Source: Anaerolineae bacterium
GTDB taxonomy: Bacteria; Chloroflexota; Anaerolineae; Promineifilales; Promineifilaceae
Reading direction: 5' to 3'
NCBI GenBank assembly: GCA_030425205.1
Contig: JAUIAP010000007.1
Location: 124,001-188,000, forward strand
DNA: 64,000 nt
The notes beneath the pieces are model-generated. The model was not told the origin of the DNA. It worked only from the letters and a program-made list of their open reading frames with translations, and searched no databases. Both the position numbers and the translations under genes were made by a program. This document shows positions 40,944 through 50,053 of the stretch, one piece after another; the first letter of the stretch is position 1, and the number at the start of each line of letters is the position of its first letter.

Positions 40944-42698
40944 ATGTCTCTAACCAAAAACACGCTCCTCAAAAATCGCTATCGCATCGTTGCCCCCATC
41001 GCAGAAGGCGGCTTTGGCGCAGTCTATCGGGCGGAAGATACGACGCTGCAACGGGTGTGCGCCGTTAAAGAGAATTTGCAGTTAAGCGCGGCGGCGCAGG
41101 CGCAATTCCAACGCGAAGCGTCGCTGCTGGCGGGAGTCAACCATCGCGCCTTGCCCCGTGTGACCGACCATTTTGAGGAGGAGGGGCGGCAATATCTCGT
41201 CATGGATTTTGTTGCGGGTGAAAGCTTGTCGGAGAAGTTAGGCAAGGTCGGACTTGAACAGGCACTAGATTGGACACGTCAAGCGGCTGCGGCACTCGAC
41301 TATCTGCATCGCCAAACACCGCCCATCTATCACCGCGACATCAAGCCTGCCAACATCATCGTGCAGGCAGACGGGCGGGCGATGTTGGTCGATTTTGGGA
41401 TTGCGAAGGTGATCGACTCGACCGATGTCACCCACGCGGGCGCACAAGCCGTCACCGCTGGCTACTCGCCGCCAGAGCAGTATAGCGGCACGACCGACGC
41501 GCGCTCCGATGTTTACGCACTTGGCGCAACGCTCTTTGCGCTGCTGACGGGCGAGAAGCCGACCGACGCGCTCGCACGGTTGCAGGGCGCAAAGATCGAC
41601 ATTTCTGCCCTGCCCGCCGTCGTGAAGCCGATTTTGGGCAAGGCATTGGCGTTGGCTCCGCACGAGCGGTATGCGACGATGGCGGCGTTTGTGGCAGAAC
41701 TGGAGGCGGTAAACGTCGTTCCTGAACAGACGATCGCTCCCGTGACTGTGAACAAGGAGCGAGAGGGTGCTGCGTCGATTTCGAGTGGAGGTCGCAATTT
41801 GGGGAGGCGGTACCCGCGACTGGCTCCGTATGTTTTTGGGGCAGGTGTGCTGCTTGTTGTGGTGGCATTGGTCGTGCGCGTGCTGGTCAATGGATCGGCC
41901 GATTCTGTTAACCCAGCAACCAACTTTGGGGAACCACTCTGGACAATCACGGATGGGATTAGCGAGCCGCTTAGTTTAACGACCGCTGGGGAACTCCTGT
42001 ACGTTGGGGAGACAGAAAACCGCTATCACATCCTTAGTTTGGAGGGGGAGATATTGGAGACGCACACATTGGCGCGTGCGGTGGATGATCTCGCCGTTTT
42101 GGGAGATGGTCGGCTGGTCAGCGTCGATGGCGTTTCGGCCGAAACGCGCATCCATGTTTTGCAGGGCGACAACGAAATCAGCACCTTTGGGGAAGCGGTT
42201 AGCTTTGGCGGGCTGTTTACACCCTTCAATCCGCGCACCGTCGTCGCCGCTGGGGACGACATTTTTGTACTGGAAGATAATGGTGGGGCAGCATTTGAGT
42301 CGGCACGGATCTACCAGTTTGATCCAGCGGGAACGCTGCGCAACACCATACCGCTCGACTTTGCGCCGCACGCACGCACGCAAATTGCACGAGACGCGAT
42401 GGGTGCACTCTATCTGCTGGCGCAAGATCGGCTGACTGTGTGGCGCATTTCGGCCGATAGTCCAGCGACCCCGCTCACACTGGCATCGATGGAACCGATT
42501 GGGGTCGCCGTTGGCGAGCAGGGCGACCTCTATGCGTTGACCGATTTTGGGGCGCAGCTGACGCAATTTTCGGCCGATGGTGAGCAGTTGGCAACCGCCA
42601 CAATTGACCTCTCAGGCACACCAACGGACATCATCTACCACGCAAATCGCGTTATTGTGGCGACGCAAGACGGGGTCGTTGCCTTTCGCGTGAAGTAA
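40944..42698 (+). CDS. Ser/Thr protein kinase with C-terminal propeller
   Basis: The protein has 584 residues. The kinase domain (10-270) is complete: AEGGFGAVYRAED, Lys in CAVKENL, catalytic loop YHRDIKPANI, VDFGIAK, and activation segment ending GYSPPEQY. One membrane helix (about 295-317) leads to an extracytoplasmic propeller-like region (LYVGETENRYHILSLEGE; GVAVGEQGDLYALTDFG). PknB-like kinases of this kind phosphorylate Thr on FHA partners. FHA proteins are encoded on both sides (35967, 45531, 55286). No ribosome binding site is visible before ATG 40944. It could be the active partner of the similarly built pseudokinase at 38548. Confidence 0.94.
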   Translation: MSLTKNTLLKNRYRIVAPIAEGGFGAVYRAEDTTLQRVCAVKENLQLSAAAQAQFQREASLLAGVNHRALPRVTDHFEEEGRQYLVMDFVAGESLSEKLGKVGLEQALDWTRQAAAALDYLHRQTPPIYHRDIKPANIIVQADGRAMLVDFGIAKVIDSTDVTHAGAQAVTAGYSPPEQYSGTTDARSDVYALGATLFALLTGEKPTDALARLQGAKIDISALPAVVKPILGKALALAPHERYATMAAFVAELEAVNVVPEQTIAPVTVNKEREGAASISSGGRNLGRRYPRLAPYVFGAGVLLVVVALVVRVLVNGSADSVNPATNFGEPLWTITDGISEPLSLTTAGELLYVGETENRYHILSLEGEILETHTLARAVDDLAVLGDGRLVSVDGVSAETRIHVLQGDNEISTFGEAVSFGGLFTPFNPRTVVAAGDDIFVLEDNGGAAFESARIYQFDPAGTLRNTIPLDFAPHARTQIARDAMGALYLLAQDRLTVWRISADSPATPLTLASMEPIGVAVGEQGDLYALTDFGAQLTQFSADGEQLATATIDLSGTPTDIIYHANRVIVATQDGVVAFRVK

Positions 42699-42787
42699 CA
42701 CACCCTAAAAGATGTGCCTTTCTGTACATGCTGTCCCAATCCAAATCCATGTAAAATGGGAGCGTGCCTATTTAATAAAGGAACTCT

Positions 42788-45412
42788 ATGCGCGTAACAC
42801 GATTTTTTCTGCTCTTTTTGTCGCTGGTATTGGTTGGCTGCGGATTATTTGGGGGCGAGCCCACTGCAACCCCAGCCCCACCCGCCGCGACAACTGCCAG
42901 CACCCCCAGCGAAAACATAAATGAGGATAGCCCCGAAATTGTCCAAAACACTGATCGTGATTTTGGGACATTGCCCAGCTTTTCGCTAAATGACGCGCCA
43001 ACATTGGCTGACCTGATCGAGACCTATCCCGATCTAGGTGGCTTGCTACAGTCGCAAGATTTGAGCGACCCCGCCACCGTGCGCACGCTGTACGATCAGA
43101 TGGTCAACATCTATCGCAATGAAGGGGTCGAGGGGCTCAATGTCTTTCTCAAAGGTTCGGGATTAGCGGAACAGCTTGGGATGGATTCGAGCTATATCGA
43201 CTATTTGATGGTGTATGAGGATGAGGGGGCAGAATCGGCCGAAAAATTAGCCCGTGACCGCAACCTCATCAACAAAGATGACCAGCTACGCCTCCTCATC
43301 ATTTTGGAAGATGGCGCAACGCTCAGTTCGGTTCAACCCCTACTTGATGAAAACAACGTCATTGTGCTGAGTCAGACGGGGCCAGCCGTGCTGGTCGGTA
43401 TTCCGCTCGAACAACTTGCGGCCGCGCAATCATCTGACGCGGTGATGGCGCAACTGTTGTCGATCACACAACATGAGAGCGTATCGGGCATTCGTGTTCC
43501 ACCGACTGGATTCACCAACCAGCAGAGCGGCTTTGTCGGGCAAGGGGTTGCGAGTACGGGTGCGACTGCATGGCACGATGCCGGTTTCACAGGGGATGGG
43601 GTGCGCGTTGCAATCGTCGATGGCGGTTTTGGCGGATTTCTCGATCTCGTTGGAACCGATCTGCCCGACGCAAACAACCTCTTTATCCATCCTGACAACG
43701 ATGCCGACTATCTCGACCAATTTACCGATCCGCACGGCGCGGCGACGTCTGAAATCGTCTTCGACATGGCCCCCGACGCACAGCTCTACCTCGTCAATCC
43801 CGAAACGCTCTACGACTACTTTGAACTGATGGATTGGCTCATCGCACAAGATATTGACATCGTTTCCCACTCGGTCGGCTTTCCCGTTGAGCCGATTGAC
43901 GGGACGGGCGCAATTGCCCAACTGATCGATGACCATCGTGACGACTTCGTTTGGATCAACGCGACGGGGAACTATGCGCTCTCCCATCTCGACATGCCCT
44001 TCAAAGATAACGATGATGACGACATGCACGACTTCCCCGATGGAGAGGAGCTGCTGCCCATCGCGCCGCTGGGTCCCGGCTATATCTCGCTCGCCTTGCA
44101 GTGGGAAGGGGCGTACAACGGCGGCGAAGACCATGACTATGATATTTTCCTGCTCGACGAGGATGGGGACGTGGTTGCCAGCAGCCGCAATCCGCAATCA
44201 GGCAACCGCCGCGATCTGCCCCACGAGGTCGTCAGCTATTATGTCAGCAGCCCCGATCTTTTATACGTCGCCATCGAAAATGCGGGTGCGGCGACTGACA
44301 AGCGCATGAATCTTGTCGGCAATGGGGTCGATTTTAAGTATTCGATGCCAGAAGGCAGCCTCGCATCTCCGTCTGACGCGGCGTATGCGGTTGCGGTTGG
44401 TGCGACCTATTGGCAGGATGATTCGCTTGAAGATTACAGTTCGCAAGGGCCGACGTGGGACAACCGCATCAAACCCGACATCTCAGCACCAGCGCGGGTT
44501 GACAGTGTCACCTATGGATCGCCATTTGCGGGAACGTCCGCATCTGCGCCCCATGTGGCGGGGGCGGCCGCGTTGCTGTTGAGTGCGAATCCGGGGATGG
44601 ATTCGGCCGATTTACGCGCCGCACTGATCGATGGGGCATTTGACTTGGGCGCGAGCGGACTCGACAGCGAGTTTGGTGCGGGTCGGGTCGATCTCGGTGA
44701 TCCGCCGACGAGTGCCGTAGCCGTCGTGCCACAAAATACGCCGCTGCCGACCAACACACCTCGCCCCCAACCGACCAACACCACAGCACCACGCGCAACC
44801 AATACGCCACGCCCGCAGCCAACCAACACCCCTGCCCCAGCAGCGACCAACATAGCCCAACCAACGCGCACCGCCAGCCCAACCGACACTCCCCGTCCAA
44901 CTACCGCCCCAACACAAGCCTCTGCTGGAGGTGGCAACACGGGATCACCGCTCTACGAAGCGGATGAAATCGTCATCAACAATGAGATCGGTATTTCGAT
45001 TTTTCTGCCATCTGAATTTGAGCGCGAAGTTAGTCAATCAGCTGGCGTGACGCAGTTGATTGCCGCGCCCACAGATGGCAATCTTGTCTTGATTGTCGTT
45101 GCGGGTGGCTTGGATGACAGCCCCACCGCCCTTGAGGACAACCTCGCTGCATTTGAAGCGAACGTTGCCCAAGATGGTATCTCCGTCGGATCACCAGTGG
45201 AGACAACAGTCAGCCTGTCCTATGCGGGCATTTCGGCCGAAATGAGCGGTTCGATTGATGGCATTGCCGTGCAGGGGCGCGTTGTCGTCTTTGGTGCGGA
45301 TGGTCAGGTGGCGACAGTTTATATTTTGACGGAAGAAGATTTGTGGACGGTGACGGGAGAATCACTATACGAAGAACTGATTGATTTTATCTTCTTGTTT
45401 GCGCCTGAGTAA
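42788..45412 (+). CDS. Lipoprotein subtilase (S8), mycosin-like candidate
   Basis: This 874-residue protein starts with a lipoprotein signal (LFLSLVLVGCGLFGG, Cys near residue 18). The S8 catalytic triad is visible: Asp 278 (VAIVDGGFGG), His 316 (DPHGAATSE) and Ser 584 (GTSASAPHVAGAAALLLS). [15 protein letters not shown] linker (about 650-715) follows, then a 155-residue C-terminal domain with ISIFLPSEFE. It cuts proteins outside the membrane. It lies directly upstream of the ubiquitin-like/FHA gene, and actinobacterial type VII systems include a membrane-anchored subtilase (mycosin), so a similar role is plausible. ATG 42788 follows AAAGGAAC. Confidence 0.93.
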   Translation: MRVTRFFLLFLSLVLVGCGLFGGEPTATPAPPAATTASTPSENINEDSPEIVQNTDRDFGTLPSFSLNDAPTLADLIETYPDLGGLLQSQDLSDPATVRTLYDQMVNIYRNEGVEGLNVFLKGSGLAEQLGMDSSYIDYLMVYEDEGAESAEKLARDRNLINKDDQLRLLIILEDGATLSSVQPLLDENNVIVLSQTGPAVLVGIPLEQLAAAQSSDAVMAQLLSITQHESVSGIRVPPTGFTNQQSGFVGQGVASTGATAWHDAGFTGDGVRVAIVDGGFGGFLDLVGTDLPDANNLFIHPDNDADYLDQFTDPHGAATSEIVFDMAPDAQLYLVNPETLYDYFELMDWLIAQDIDIVSHSVGFPVEPIDGTGAIAQLIDDHRDDFVWINATGNYALSHLDMPFKDNDDDDMHDFPDGEELLPIAPLGPGYISLALQWEGAYNGGEDHDYDIFLLDEDGDVVASSRNPQSGNRRDLPHEVVSYYVSSPDLLYVAIENAGAATDKRMNLVGNGVDFKYSMPEGSLASPSDAAYAVAVGATYWQDDSLEDYSSQGPTWDNRIKPDISAPARVDSVTYGSPFAGTSASAPHVAGAAALLLSANPGMDSADLRAALIDGAFDLGASGLDSEFGAGRVDLGDPPTSAVAVVPQNTPLPTNTPRPQPTNTTAPRATNTPRPQPTNTPAPAATNIAQPTRTASPTDTPRPTTAPTQASAGGGNTGSPLYEADEIVINNEIGISIFLPSEFEREVSQSAGVTQLIAAPTDGNLVLIVVAGGLDDSPTALEDNLAAFEANVAQDGISVGSPVETTVSLSYAGISAEMSGSIDGIAVQGRVVVFGADGQVATVYILTEEDLWTVTGESLYEELIDFIFLFAPE

Positions 45413-45530
45413 TGCAAAGATTAGTCCTAAATCTTTACTTGCGCTGACCCACTATTTTGCCTTACACTCAAGAGTACGCACCTGACGTTACCCGACACGT
45501 AAGCACGTCGTGATAAATTTTGAACGACGC

Positions 45531-46139
45531 ATGGAAGTTGAACAGACTATCTACCTAGAATTTGCCGAGAAACCAGCCGAACAGTTGGTTATTAACCCCC
45601 ATTGGACGGGGCAAGATTTGTGCGTCATCATTGCGGAACGGGTTTGGACACACCTTTCACCCAGTGCGCTCGTTCTCATCAACAAGTCGGGAGATGTATT
45701 GTTAGACCCAGAACAACCGCTGTCTGCGCAAAATGTGCTGGATGAGGATCGGATCGTTGTGCTGCGCTCACGGCGTAAACCGCTGAGCGGCAAGTTCTAT
45801 GCTCGCCTGCGCGAGGCTGAAATGGGGGATGTCTATCCGATTAAGTGGCAACCGGCCATCATCGGCCGACCCGGACACGTGCGCGACAAAGAGCTGCTCG
45901 CCGTCGATCTCGAATGGCTCCCCGATGGTCTGTCTGTCTCACGCAACCACGCCATTATCTATGAGCGCAACGAGCAATTTTTTATCCGCCACATCGCTGG
46001 CGAACATAATCAAACGGCTGTGAATGGTCATCTACTCGCTCCAAACGAAAATCATCGCCTGCATGATGGCGACGCGATTACGCTTGGGCACCGACAGATC
46101 ACGTTGAGCTTCCTACTCAGCTTGGCGCATGGGGTGTAA
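45531..46139 (+). CDS. Ubiquitin-like (YukD-like) plus FHA domain protein
   Basis: About 202 residues. Residues 1-80 have a ubiquitin-like pattern (QTIYLEFAEKPAEQLVINP; ALVLINKSGDVLLDPEQPLSAQ; LDEDRIVVL), like YukD/EsaB of type VII secretion. Residues 105-195 are an FHA domain (IIGRPGHVRDKELL; SVSRNHAII; NQTAVNGHLL). The joining of the two domains is not one I know as common. The start is uncertain: GTG 45510 adds seven residues and neither start has a clear ribosome binding site. The stop overlaps the next ATG by one base, so it is coupled to the pseudokinase gene. It should bind a phosphothreonine and help secretion assembly; this is inference. Confidence 0.8.
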   Translation: MEVEQTIYLEFAEKPAEQLVINPHWTGQDLCVIIAERVWTHLSPSALVLINKSGDVLLDPEQPLSAQNVLDEDRIVVLRSRRKPLSGKFYARLREAEMGDVYPIKWQPAIIGRPGHVRDKELLAVDLEWLPDGLSVSRNHAIIYERNEQFFIRHIAGEHNQTAVNGHLLAPNENHRLHDGDAITLGHRQITLSFLLSLAHGV

Positions 46140-48232
46140 TGCAACAGGTCAAACCCCTCATCGCCGAACGTTATCTTATCCGTGAAAAGCTCGGGCGCGG
46201 CCTGATTGCCACCAGCTATCTGGCCGATGATCGGCTGAACAACCAGCGCGTCGTGCTGAAAATGTTGGACGCAGAGCTGTTTGATGATGCGGTGCTCTGG
46301 TCAAAAATCCGCGTGCAGTTGCAAAAAATCGGCCGATTACGCCACCCGCACATCCTGCCCATTTTGCGCGGCGGACAAGACAACGGCGTGCTCTACTGGA
46401 CGCTGCCCTACATGTCGGGCGGCTCGCTGGCCGATCGACTGCGTGGGCAATCCCCGCTGACGGCGGATGAGATTCGCAAACTGCTCTCACCAATTGCCGC
46501 CGCCTTGACCTACGCCAACACGCAAGGCATCGCCCACACCCATCTACAGCCAAGTAACATCCTTTTTGATGCCGTCGGAAAAGTGCGAATTGCCGACTTT
46601 AGCCTGCTGCCGATTGCCGATGTGGTGGTCGAATCGGCCGATGCGGCACAGTACGTCAGCCCAGAACAGTATATCGACCAATTTTTGCCGATTGACCAGC
46701 GGGCGGATGTCTATGCCGTCGGGGGTCTGTTGTTTCGGCTGGTCAATGGGCGGGCGCCGTATGTGGGCGATTCGGCCGAAAGTCTGGCCGTCCAACATCT
46801 GCTCACCCCACTGCCCCAGCTCCACCCCACCACCCTGCGCGAAAAGCTGCAAGCGCGCCGCGACCGCTGGCAATACCGTCGGCAAAACCGCGACCTCGCT
46901 CCCTTTGCCGACTATCTCACCCAACAAGCCGCCATCCCCAACGCCGTGGCATGGCAACCACTGTTTGAAAAGGCACTCGCCAAACAGCCGCAAGATCGCT
47001 ATCCAACCATCGCCGAACTGGTCGCCGACGTGCCGCAACCCAAGTCCGCACACCCGTCAGCCAAACGGCGGATGGCCTACTCGCTATTCCTCCTCTCATT
47101 TACGCTGCTGCTGCTCGCCAGCCACAACTTCCACATCGCGCAGCTCGCCTCACCCTTGCGCAGCATCTTAGGCGTGCGGGCGGTGACACAGTTGGAAGAG
47201 GTCTATTTGACGGCGCAAGATCAGTCGCAGCAAGCCCAACTCTCGCTGGGGCTGGTCGAGCCAAGTAGCCCATGGGAAGGGGAGACGCTGATCTTCCCCA
47301 CACCAGCCCCGACGCCCAGCGATGCTGAGTCGTTGGTGGTGCGGGAAGACGCGATCACGGAGGAGATTAAGCAGCCGACAACGGTGCGCAATTCGGCCGA
47401 ATTAGCAGACGAAAGCGCAGCCTCACTCGATAATTTAACCCCGTTTGGGACACTTGCGGGCGAAGGCGAATGGGAACCCTATCTCTATGCGGGAGAGCAA
47501 GCGGTGGCATGGCGCACCTTTTTGCAGCCCGACGAGGCGCGGGCGATGACGGTTGCGGCAGTCGTCGCACTCGATTTGCGCGAGCTATCGCTCAACTATG
47601 TTTGGGGGCGTTCAGAGCCGGTTCCCCCTGCCGGCAAGGTGGGGAATGGCGTGATTTTGGGCATGGATCGCTCAAAGGTGGTTGCAACCTTTAACGGCGG
47701 TTTTCTCTCTGAACACGGCACATTTGGCGCGATGGCCGACGGTCTTCAGCTTCCCGCACAATATGATCTCGCAACTGTCGCGATTGGCGCAGACGGGCGC
47801 GTGGCGATCGGCGGCTGGGGAACGTCGCTTGAACCATCGGCCGATTGGGTCGCATGGCGGCAAAACGCCCAGATGATTTTGCAAGATGGGCAAATCACAC
47901 CCGCCGTGAGCAGCAACGACATCGCTGAATGGGGCGGCACGATTGACGGCGACATTGTGACGTGGCGCTCTGCACTGGGGATCAATCAGGCGGGCAACAT
48001 TTTGTACTACGTGGCAGGATCGGGGTTGAGCATGGATGCGCTGGCGCGAACGCTACAACATGCGGGGGCGGACGACGCGATGCTGCTCGACATCAACGCC
48101 TACTGGGTACATTTCGCCGCCATTCAAAATGGTGAGGTCAGCGCACTGTTCCCCGAAGAGATGTCACTCCACGTTGACCGTTATTTGCGCGTCAGCGAAC
48201 GTGATTTTTTCTATTTGTCAGTCAAACCCTAA
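46139..48232 (+). CDS. Pseudokinase-TM-phosphodiester-glycosidase-like fusion
   Basis: The protein has 697 residues. Residues 1-300 are kinase-like: a Lys is kept (VVLKMLD), but the catalytic loop is HTHLQPSN and the metal loop DFSLL, so phosphotransfer is unlikely. One membrane helix (about 310-330, YSLFLLSFTLLLLAS) leads outside to a linker and a NAGPA-like domain (about 470-697; VVATFNGGFLSEHG, ALGINQAGNILYYVAG, DAMLLDINAYWVHF). NAGPA domains hydrolyse sugar-phosphodiester bonds, for example in wall polymers. The order cytoplasmic pseudokinase, single helix, external domain is that of EssB/YukC, and the gene is coupled to a YukD-like gene as in type VII operons. This EssB-like reading is a hypothesis. 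Confidence 0.82.
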   Translation: MQQVKPLIAERYLIREKLGRGLIATSYLADDRLNNQRVVLKMLDAELFDDAVLWSKIRVQLQKIGRLRHPHILPILRGGQDNGVLYWTLPYMSGGSLADRLRGQSPLTADEIRKLLSPIAAALTYANTQGIAHTHLQPSNILFDAVGKVRIADFSLLPIADVVVESADAAQYVSPEQYIDQFLPIDQRADVYAVGGLLFRLVNGRAPYVGDSAESLAVQHLLTPLPQLHPTTLREKLQARRDRWQYRRQNRDLAPFADYLTQQAAIPNAVAWQPLFEKALAKQPQDRYPTIAELVADVPQPKSAHPSAKRRMAYSLFLLSFTLLLLASHNFHIAQLASPLRSILGVRAVTQLEEVYLTAQDQSQQAQLSLGLVEPSSPWEGETLIFPTPAPTPSDAESLVVREDAITEEIKQPTTVRNSAELADESAASLDNLTPFGTLAGEGEWEPYLYAGEQAVAWRTFLQPDEARAMTVAAVVALDLRELSLNYVWGRSEPVPPAGKVGNGVILGMDRSKVVATFNGGFLSEHGTFGAMADGLQLPAQYDLATVAIGADGRVAIGGWGTSLEPSADWVAWRQNAQMILQDGQITPAVSSNDIAEWGGTIDGDIVTWRSALGINQAGNILYYVAGSGLSMDALARTLQHAGADDAMLLDINAYWVHFAAIQNGEVSALFPEEMSLHVDRYLRVSERDFFYLSVKP

Positions 48233-48240
48233 CACTACAA

Positions 48241-48344
48241 CGTAAAGTAAATTTCATGGCGTTGTCATTCCCACGAAGGTGGGAATCCATTCTTTTCTAA
48301 AACTGGATACCTGCCTCCGCAGGTATGACAGGACTTACTTTACG
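48241..48344. repeat. MITE-like element with terminal inverted repeats
   Basis: CGTAAAGTAA at 48241 and TTACTTTACG ending at 48344 are inverted ends. Between them are two hairpins, CATTCCCACGAAGGTGGGAA and GATACCTGCCTCCGCAGGTAT. The right end also occurs inverted at about 61092-61120 (ATCGTAAAGTAAGTCCCGTC), next to repeat copy F. There is no coding capacity, so it looks like a small non-autonomous element. Confidence 0.6.
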
Positions 48345-48396
48345 ATGTATTGCAGATCCTGTGGTTGAAATAGGGCTGCCGCCCCCGCTTCGCGTT

Positions 48397-48460
48397 CAAA
48401 GGCTGTTACACAAAGTGCATTAGCGTATTTTGCCTATCAGCCGATGGTTTACCAGAGGAT
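48397..48460. repeat. Second copy of the 2000-2068 repeat
   Basis: CAAAGGCTGTTACACAA is identical to the start of the first copy; the rest (TATCAGCC, TAGAGGATT-like end) is diverged. Confidence 0.55.
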
Positions 48461-48653
48461 TTTTGTTACCGCGTTATTGCGTTAAATCGCAAACTACCCC
48501 AGCCAATTTTGCAAAATTGGCTGGGGTATCCCCCAAATCTATACCTTTCACACCCTGTTGTAATTCCCCAAAACCGATTATGCTAGGACAATCGAATAGC
48601 TGAACTTGTTGCAACAAAATTTGTGCATCAAGCTGCAAGGCGTGGAGACGTTC

Positions 48654-50048
48654 ATGCGTGATTGGTTGGTCTTATTATTTTTATTGATTGTGGGATGTGG
48701 TGCGCCCGTTGAGGCGCAGTTAACGACCGTTGTCGCAACGGTCGAAGTTCCCGCTACATTGACCAGCTTGGAGAGCGATTTTGGTGGGGTGGTTGAGACG
48801 CTTGCGAGCGATCTCTCAATCACCCTGCCACCATCGACAGCGACGGTCCACAACCTTGCGACCCCCACAACGATCCCCAGCACCGCTATTCCAGAGGACG
48901 ATGAACCGGCTGGCGACCTCGCCCAGCAGGAGCTGATCTTTGATGAGGTGGTTCATCTCGTCCGCGACTTCTATCGTGACGAAAATTACAATGGGGTCGA
49001 TTGGGTTGGCCTGAGCGCACAATATCGCACCCAACTCGCAGCGGGACTGTCTGAAACCGCCTTCTATCAGCTTTTGACCGATCTTGTCCGCGAGTTGGAC
49101 GATGGGCATACGTTTGTGATGTCACCCGCCGATGTGGTGGGGTCGGAAGCGATTCGGCGGGGTGATGCGGGCAATGCGGGGTTGGGAATCACGACGCTGC
49201 CGCGCCCTGAATTTGGCGATGCACTGGTGGCGTGGGCCGTTGACGATAATGCGGCGTGGAATGCGGGGATTCACACGCGCGACGCGATTGTGCGCGTGAA
49301 TGGGGAGCTGCTGTGTTGTGATCAGCAAGGTGAACTCAACGATTATTTGTTGCGTGGAGCAGATGGGGACACGTCTGAAATGGTGGTGCGCTCACCCGAT
49401 GGGGCGGAACGCACGGTGGTGGTGACCTATCGGCCGATTCAAGTCCAAAACAGCGTCGTCAGCACGCGCAGCGACGACATTGGCATCATCACGCTCAACT
49501 CTTTTCTGCCGCGTCGCGTCCATGAAGAATTTACAGAGGCATGGCAAACGCTGAATGCGGCGCAAGATTTGCAAGGGCTGATTGTTGATGTTCGGCCGAA
49601 TACGGGTGGCTCTGAACGCGAGATGCAACAATCGGCCGAACTGTTCAGCGATGGCGTCGTCGGCCACTTTGTCAGCCGATACAGCGAACTCCCCTTCACG
49701 CTAACAGGGCATGATGTGGCTGGTTCACAATCAATTCCGCTCGTCATCTTGATCGGCGAAGCGACCAACAGCAACGGCGAGATTTTTGCGGGCCTGCTGC
49801 AAGAGGCAGGACGCGCCACACTGGTTGGGCAGCCAACCAATGGCAACATCGAAACCATTCTGCCCTATGAGTTGGACGACGGTGGTCAACTTTGGCTAGC
49901 AAAAGATCGCTTTTTCCCGCCCAGTGGCACCAATTGGGATGGCAGCGGCGTGCAGCCCGATATTTTTGTCGATCAGGCGTGGAGCGCAAGTTCGACCGAA
50001 AATGACCAAACGTTACAGACGGCACTCGATTATTTGAAGAGCAGGTAG
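48654..50048 (+). CDS. S41 (C-terminal processing) protease, lipoprotein
   Basis: The protein has 464 residues from ATG 48654 (GGAG about 8 bases upstream); an earlier TTG at 48606 is less likely. The signal LLFLLIVGCGAP shows a lipobox. After a short Thr/Pro linker come an N-terminal helical cap, a PDZ-like domain (about 190-270; AAWNAGIHTRDAIVRVNGELL) and the S41 catalytic core (LQGLIVDVRPNTGGS; LVILIGEATNSNGEIFAGLLQ). In the core, Ser of the NSNGE segment is the likely nucleophile, though the expected Ser-Ala-Ser order is altered. It acts outside the membrane. It lies 5 bases before a WXG100 gene and could process exported proteins. Confidence 0.9.
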   Translation: MRDWLVLLFLLIVGCGAPVEAQLTTVVATVEVPATLTSLESDFGGVVETLASDLSITLPPSTATVHNLATPTTIPSTAIPEDDEPAGDLAQQELIFDEVVHLVRDFYRDENYNGVDWVGLSAQYRTQLAAGLSETAFYQLLTDLVRELDDGHTFVMSPADVVGSEAIRRGDAGNAGLGITTLPRPEFGDALVAWAVDDNAAWNAGIHTRDAIVRVNGELLCCDQQGELNDYLLRGADGDTSEMVVRSPDGAERTVVVTYRPIQVQNSVVSTRSDDIGIITLNSFLPRRVHEEFTEAWQTLNAAQDLQGLIVDVRPNTGGSEREMQQSAELFSDGVVGHFVSRYSELPFTLTGHDVAGSQSIPLVILIGEATNSNGEIFAGLLQEAGRATLVGQPTNGNIETILPYELDDGGQLWLAKDRFFPPSGTNWDGSGVQPDIFVDQAWSASSTENDQTLQTALDYLKSR

Positions 50049-50053
50049 ACACG

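Larger units (their letters stand above)
48233..48653. other. Intergenic region with two repeat elements
   Basis: No gene is seen in these 420 bases. They hold the inverted-repeat-bounded element at 48241-48344, a copy of the 2000-2068 repeat at 48397-48460, and a GCCAATTTTGCAAAATTGGC palindrome near 48500 with flanking CCCCAG/CTGGGG that forms a strong hairpin. Confidence 0.6.
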
